Origin: Homarus americanus
Lineage: Eukaryota > Arthropoda > Malacostraca > Decapoda > Nephropidae
DNA length: 64,000 nucleotides
Direction: 5' to 3'
Assembly: GCF_018991925.1 (NCBI RefSeq)
Contig: NW_024742485.1
Coordinates: forward strand, 176,501 to 240,500
Part shown: positions 57,676-64,000 of the stretch, in pieces
Layout of the letters: each line of letters starts with the position of its first letter
How positions within the stretch are numbered: position 1 is the first letter of the stretch
The notes under the pieces: generated by a model
Database searches by the model: none
What the model was told of the DNA's origin: nothing
The model's input: the letters and a program-made list of their open reading frames with translations, nothing else
Position numbers and translations under genes: made by a program

Positions 57676-60600
57676 TGTGGACAAAAAGAATTCAGCAGCT
57701 AGGGAGGTAGGTGGTGTATGGGAGGGTATGGCTAGGTGGAGACTTGGCGACATCGCATATAAATGGCGATTAAAAGTGCGATTTTCCTTCCACACCAATT
57801 TTTTTTTTTAAATTATAAGACAAATGCAGCTTACAATTACGACCCCATTTGGTTACTCACGGAAAGTCATGTGAAGCTGAATGCAATCCCCCTCAGACAG
57901 CATTATCACCAAAACACGACAGAAGACATATCTTACAAGGTTCAGAACTACTGTACAGACCAGTGGACTTTAAGATGAAACTAAACACATTCCTTTGGGT
58001 GGTCTCATCTCCTCACACCAAGACAAAGTATTTTAATATCTACTTTCTTTGATACAGAGTGTAGGTATTTTTTAATATATGGATTACGGAAAAGGTTTTT
58101 TATTTGATATTTACTCTTTGAAACTGCAAGGAGACAATTTATTTGAATGTAACAGCTTTAATGGTGACTTATGGTCCTATGGTGAAAAAATTTACATTCC
58201 TTATGAATTAACATTTTTAAAAAGTTTGTCATCAACAGAGATGTCAAGTCTGACTGTAAATAAAAGGTTGTTCTCTGAATGAAGTTATCATCAAATGATG
58301 TACAAGAACAAAAATGTACCGAGATGCACAGTGTCCCGGATTGTGTGTATGGAGACGTAATGTAATCTATCTCGCCCTGTGTACCGGGACAAAATGTGTC
58401 TTGAACTGTGCTTTATTCAGTATAGTACTGTAATTGTTAATCATATATCACTGCACAATAGATTTCCAGCCCATCATAGCACACGTATTTTTTTTAAGTT
58501 TTGATAACTTTTTTCTTCTTTGGTGTGTGTGTCTGTGTCAAAGTAAAGAGCATTTCTCTAGAAAATTTAAGTTTTTTGGTTTACTCCTATTCTGTAATTT
58601 AGTTTCCCATTTTCTGCTGTATGTTGTTAACTTATTGAGTGGATCTTGTACATACTGTGTTGAAACATTGTACAAATTAATGTAACTGTACTGTACTATA
58701 TTTCTAAATTTGTTACCACTCAAGAATTTTTTTTTTTTTTTTTTATGAAAATTGCATTTACACGTACTTTATATTGATAACATAATATAACCTAACCTAA
58801 GCTAACCATGGCTTCATCGCCTCCAAAATAAAGACAGTCTAAATTTAACAAGTATAACACGGTATTCAATAGACCAGTGACAAATTATCTGATGATGAAA
58901 TGTTCGCCTATCATTGTTAAGAGTAATCATGTTGTTGAGTATTTGTCTGACAAGTGACACATCAATACTGAACTACAGTACCTTCCAAACAATCTTTATA
59001 ATATTCATTAGAAATCTATTTACTAAAATGTTCCATGTGGTTGCGTGTCAAGTAACTTCTATTTTACGGTCGACGTACACATGCTCCAAAAGATATCTTT
59101 GCAATTTTGTTTTAGACAATATGACGTAATGGACAAAGAATTTTGACAACCCTACCGAGACAACAGGAGTCGTAGAGTTCATTTTGAAATTCATCGGAGT
59201 CTGAATAACAAATTATTACCTGCTACTTTTGATATATTCACATTAATCACTGGATACCCTCCATAAAGGCATGTCAATCTGTTAGATTATGCATTGAATA
59301 GAAGCTGAGTAAGGTATATTGTGTGTAGGAAAGATTAATAATTTGTGTCCTAAACCCTGAACACACACAGATAAATGACTGGGTATCTACAGTATTAGAT
59401 ACTTATAAAACAGCCAGACAACCCCCAACATGCTGAGATGAGTCGGTACATTACTCTATACTGTTTTGTGATATAATTTTAGCATATTCCTGTTTATTTA
59501 CTAATTTGTCAGCCATGCCAACGTTGATCTATTCATCTATATACTGTACTGTAATTTTTCTGAAGATAAAACTTTATACATACAGTACAGTCTGTATAGT
59601 AGTCAAGATACAAAGACTTATCTATGAGCCAAGTGTTTACTGTAAGAGTCCTCGAGACACATCTGTTACAAGACATAACCACTTTCACTTAACCACATGG
59701 AATATTTTTTAGTAAAGAGTAATATCTGATATGTTCCATAGATAATTCAATGTTCTGTAGATTGATTGAATAATTATGTTGTACATTATTAATCAGATAC
59801 AGTACAGTATAGGTTCAATAATGTGATAAATCTTATCTTAAAGTACAGTAAGTAACATCAAGAATTACACCAAAACAGATTCATCATTAGTGGTTCTGCA
59901 AATATATTTATACTATTTCTCAATACAGTACAGTGTGGGAAGGAGTAGTTGGGTGAGGTTGTAAAATTCAGCAGGGTACAGGAGGCCACATAACAGCCTA
60001 GGAGCAATTGAATGAAAAAGTGTCCAAGAGGTATTTAACACCAACATTTCATTTTCACCAATTTTAGGGAGAAGGAAATCCATTGTGCAGTGTTAGTTCA
60101 TTATTCCTAGGTGATAATTAAGTAAAGCATAACTAATTTTTATGATTACTTTCAATTTAATTTAGGGATTCCAGTACAGTACTGTATTATATTTTATCAA
60201 CTTGATCATCATTCTAGTCATCATTCATCGGCAAAACTATTTTGGGGATTTTCTGTGATCACAAATAAAAACAATAATAATAAATAGCAGTTTTATTCAC
60301 TTTGTTGTAGGGAAATGCTATGATTTACAATGGCTGTTTTTACTGTGTGAGAAACTAACACTTTACCGCTCATCAAAGAGGGAGTGAGGTGATGGTCAAG
60401 TACTAAGCAAATCAAACATTGCACTTCCTGTGCACCTCTGCAAGCAGCACTGGAAGGCAGAATGTGCTTGCAAATGAATTGTTACCATCTGTGGTACTGG
60501 TGTCACAAAATGCTGCTTGGTTGACTAATTTTTTGGTTTTGTTTTCACTATTCTTATTTTATTCAGATTCACAACTTTCTGGGAAACCTGATTAATCCTT

Positions 60601-62423
60601 AAACTGCAACTATGGAAAAACTTGGCTACAGCTGTCTGCTTAAATAACACAGAAAAAAGAAAAAAGAAAATGTATTACAAAATTTTAAACTTGCAACAGA
60701 AGTATTGTATGAAAAAGAAAACTTAAATTCATTTAATTTGTCATGTTGGGGAAGTGTGGGACAGACTGCCATTAATGACGATGAATGTGGGTTTTGCATG
60801 ATGACTGAAGCCCTACTAAGGTGTGGATTGAAGTCTGAGACACGTGGTGTGCTTTATCAACACTGGTCTTGGTTCGCAATTCTAAAACACGTGTGTGAAC
60901 ATTTTGTCATTTGAGAGGCATGTCACAGTCCAGCATGTATTGTACATGATTTGAAAGCCAGAATTTGTTCTCGGTAATGTCTCTGTTCTTGGTAGTGACT
61001 CCCACCCTCCTCCATTCTCAGCAGCTGCAACATTTGTTAAATACATTGTATTTTGTGGGGTGCGGTCAGAGTTGTTATTGTTTACATGGCGCTCGCCTCC
61101 TGACTGGGAGGTAGAGCGGGTGGGGGTGTACCGCTGTCCCCCGGCTCTGTGCTGGCACTCTTGCTTCCACTACCTTCCCCTTGGATTTAACCCATGTACA
61201 CCCATTGCTGGGATGACTTCCTTTACAATCACATCTACTAATTGTAATCCAAATGAACTGAGAGGTGCGAGTGATCATGCCCTTGTGGCAGACTAATATA
61301 TAAAAAAAAATCACTTGGCTGCCCTCTGCTGGTCTTAACCTCCCGGCACTCTCAATCATCCAGCGTTGCCGTTCAAGACAGTTTGACTTGTTTTCTAGTT
61401 CTCCTCAACGAGTTGTTGGTGCAGCTATCTCTATGTGCTAACCCTATGTACACTGTACCGGTACCTTGCTATGAATGGTGGATCATATGCACAATCACAG
61501 TTCTTTAGAAAACAGACAAAAATACAATAAAACTTTCTTAGTGGCGGCAATAAATGCCATTTGAGACAGCTCAACTTTTTTTTTTACTATTATTTACTTA
61601 TGTTCTCTTTTCCAGTTCTCATCAACAAATATATCTCTATGTGCTATCACTGTGTACACTGATCTCCCTATGAATAGTGGATCGTAAGCACAATTTCAGT
61701 CTGAGAAAGCACACACAAAAGTAAAACTTTCTTTGTGGCACCAATAATATGACTTGGTTAGTGTCAGCAGTGGTGTCTGATTGCTTATCCCAATTTGTTT
61801 TTCATTTCAATTTGTTTACCTCCTCCACAGTCACTGTTGTCACTATGGACTGTCTTAGCTAAAGGCACAATACTACACTCTCTGATCGCCCTTATGATGG
61901 TCAATCACAGCCATGACCACAACTTATTAAAAATGTTCTGGATAAATCTTGTCAAATGGCAATGATTTTGTGGTTGTATGCCTCCCAGCCTATTCCTCCA
62001 GTCAGTAGAATGGTTTTTCAATATACAATCGGGAATAATGTTAAAAATCCTACATCGATTTACAGAAAATCTTGGCGCTCTTATGTAATCACTGTCCAAT
62101 TGCCGCCATTCAACAACGAAGGCCCGAGTGCCAACACGCTTTGTTACGGAGCTGCAACATGACATGACCCGCACACCTAACACCTGCGCTTTATACATCA
62201 GTAAAATTCTTCTGTCTATTAAGTCAGATAATGAAAAGGAACTACTTTCAGAATGATCTGATTTAGTATCAAGTACAAAAATAAGTTAATAAAGATGAAA
62301 CTAGTGAAATAACAAAGCCAGCGACAAAATATAACCAGCGAGAAGTGGAAAATGTTATACAGCATGGCAGGCCCACTACTGACTCGAGCAGATGCCTATA
62401 ATGTATGTGATGTCATACGTAAC
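57676..62423. other. Non-coding stretch with a local duplication
   Basis: No convincing exons. A block of about 150 bp (61388-61570; AGTTCTC...CTATCTCTATGTGCTA...CAATAAAACTTTCTTAGTGG) recurs in the same orientation at 61601-61755 with divergence, and a fainter third copy may follow at 61820-61930. Confidence 0.5.
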
Positions 62424-63561
62424 TTTCAAGCAGTGACCGACGCCAAGCTGTACGCTTCCGAGGGGCTGTCTCCACCTTTCAGTCACTCACCTGTGGCGTC
62501 CCCCAAGGCACCAAGATGGGACCACTCTGCTTCCTTATGCTCATCAATGATGCCCTAAGAGAAACCACTGCTCGCTGGAAATATGTCGACGACTCCACCA
62601 TTGGGATCAGCGTCAACAATTCTGCTCCCAACTATACCACCCTTCAGGATTTATTGAACAGTCTCCAAAACTGGGCCACCAACAACCATGTCACCATCAA
62701 CCATACCAAGACCATGGTTATGCACATCAACCTCTCCTCCGACATTGTCCCACCTCCTTCCATTACTCTAGGTCCAAACACACTCCAGGTTGTAGATTCC
62801 ACGAAGCTCCTCGGCGTCACCATAGACAACAAACTAAATTGGAAACCACACGTCAGTGAAGTTGTCAAATCCTCCAGTTTCCGTCTCCACCTCCTCCGCC
62901 GACTCAAGTCCCTCGGAGTTCCTGCACACGAGCTCCTCAGTGTTTACACAACATTCATACTTCCCAAGCTCACCTATGCCTCCCCCACCTGGTCTTCCTC
63001 CCTAAATGCCACACAACATAAACACCTAGAAAAAGTGCAAAAGAGGGCATGCAAGATTATTCTCTCCCCTTCCTACTCCACATATCAAGAAGCGCTCAAC
63101 ACACTGACCCTTTCGACTCTCACTGACCATCACCACGACCTCATCTGCAAATTTGGTAAGAAGCTTCTGCACCATCCTCGACACCGGCTCCTACTACCAC
63201 CTGAGATCCCTAGTCCGAGAATTGCTGTTCGACACCACAACCGCATCCAGCCCATACGTGCACGAACTGATCGCTATAAGAACAGCCCAGTCCCAACCAT
63301 TGTAAAAATTATCAATAACTTGTAATAAATCAGTGTATTCACTCCCAGTAAACACTACTCCTTGCACTGTCACTATGTTGAAATGAACTGTAGTTTGAGC
63401 TTTTCCCCATCTAGTTATTATATGTCTTATTTGTGTCACTTATGTTACTTGTATATTATTTGTAATTCGTAACCCATTCCCCAAATATGTAACTGTATAT
63501 TTTCAGCCTTCTGGCTGCCAAGCTCTTTCAATAAACCGTTAATTATTATTATTATTATTAT
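62424..63561 (+). mobile_element. Non-LTR retrotransposon fragment, open RT C-terminal frame
   Basis: The fragment begins inside RT and continues in one open frame to TAA at 63323. It contains motif B (LTCGVPQGTKMGPLCFL, about 62485-62535), motif C as YVDD (about 62581-62592), DSTKLLGVTIDNKLNWKPHV, YTTFILPKLTYASPTWSSSL and KVQKRACKIIL. It lacks everything 5' of motif B. A 3' UTR of about 220 bp with CAATAAACC leads into an ATT tail (63541-63561). The last 185 bp are nearly identical to 12693-12877. CR1/L2/jockey-like by motif style, clade not fixed. Unlike the other LINE copies its remaining frame has no stops. Confidence 0.88.
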
Positions 63562-64000
63562 TAAGCTTTATATCATGGCAAATAAAAATGCAATGCAATC
63601 TTTTGTTCATAACTTTGTTGTATATTTATTTTTGTGTCTTCTTGCAAGAAAAAATAAAATAATTTTATTTAGACTTTGCCACAGACAAGAGTACAATAAT
63701 AGAAGGTTAGGAGTTAAGAATCTGGGGTTAAAATGTTGTAATTCAAGAAACTAGACTTTTTAATGACCCTACATTAATTTCATCCATTTTCTAGAAGAGT
63801 GGTAATGCATATAACTCTCACCAATACTGTTATCCAGTGTGACCCAACCAAACATCACAGGATTCCTCCAGGAACAGTACTCTGGTTTCAACCTGTACTA
63901 ACACTGGGCAGACCAACTGCTTGAATGGCTAATAAGTGGTGAAATGATAAATAAATAAAATGGATTTCTATGGGAAATGTACATCCATTAACACAGAGGT
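63562..64000. other. Non-coding, nothing recognised
   Basis: AT-rich sequence after the LINE tail, without frames or repeats that I can name. Confidence 0.5.

Overview
This window looks like nuclear DNA of a crustacean, most likely a decapod. That identification is an inference. It rests on interstitial CCTAA (TTAGG-type, arthropod telomere motif) arrays, very abundant CA, CT and TA microsatellites, several non-LTR retrotransposon families, and an intron-rich gene with consensus GT/AG splice sites. No prokaryotic genes, rRNA, convincing tRNA genes or CRISPR arrays were seen.

The one gene I can annotate with confidence runs from 33962 to 49617 on the plus strand in 17 coding exons. The exons join in frame to a 1184-residue protein, the alpha/beta precursor of GlcNAc-1-phosphotransferase (GNPTAB), a Stealth-family enzyme that builds the mannose-6-phosphate sorting tag on lysosomal enzymes in the Golgi. 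The model contains both terminal membrane anchors, the four Stealth blocks, two Notch-type LNR modules, an EF-hand and an RRLL|D site at the position where site-1 protease separates alpha from beta. Its introns hold at least eight short inverted-repeat elements or related insertions.

Left third (1-22.5 kb): a foldback element, minisatellites and microsatellites, and weak exon candidates (4577-4709, 7758-8215, 8424-8549, 22361-22465) for one or more genes I do not recognise. It also holds a 3' stub of a non-LTR element, a decayed RTE-like retrotransposon (12890-15235, minus) and a 2.6 kb Tc1/mariner-like transposon with arms of about 330 bp (18070-20706). A 113-bp hAT MITE with a perfect 8-bp target duplication is nested inside the transposon.

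Middle (22.5-33.9 kb): mostly non-coding AT-rich DNA with relics. These are two minus-strand copies of a CR1-like LINE (27.8 and 31.8-33.6 kb), a reverse transcriptase scrap, a Ty3/gypsy integrase scrap and an internally deleted mariner element.

Right third (49.6-64 kb): no convincing host exons. It holds a 586-bp hAT element with a perfect 8-bp duplication (51287-51872), a third LINE stub (57.57 kb), local duplications, and a plus-strand LINE fragment (62424-63561) with an open reverse transcriptase C-terminal frame. Its 3' end is nearly identical to the stub at 12.7 kb, 50 kb away.
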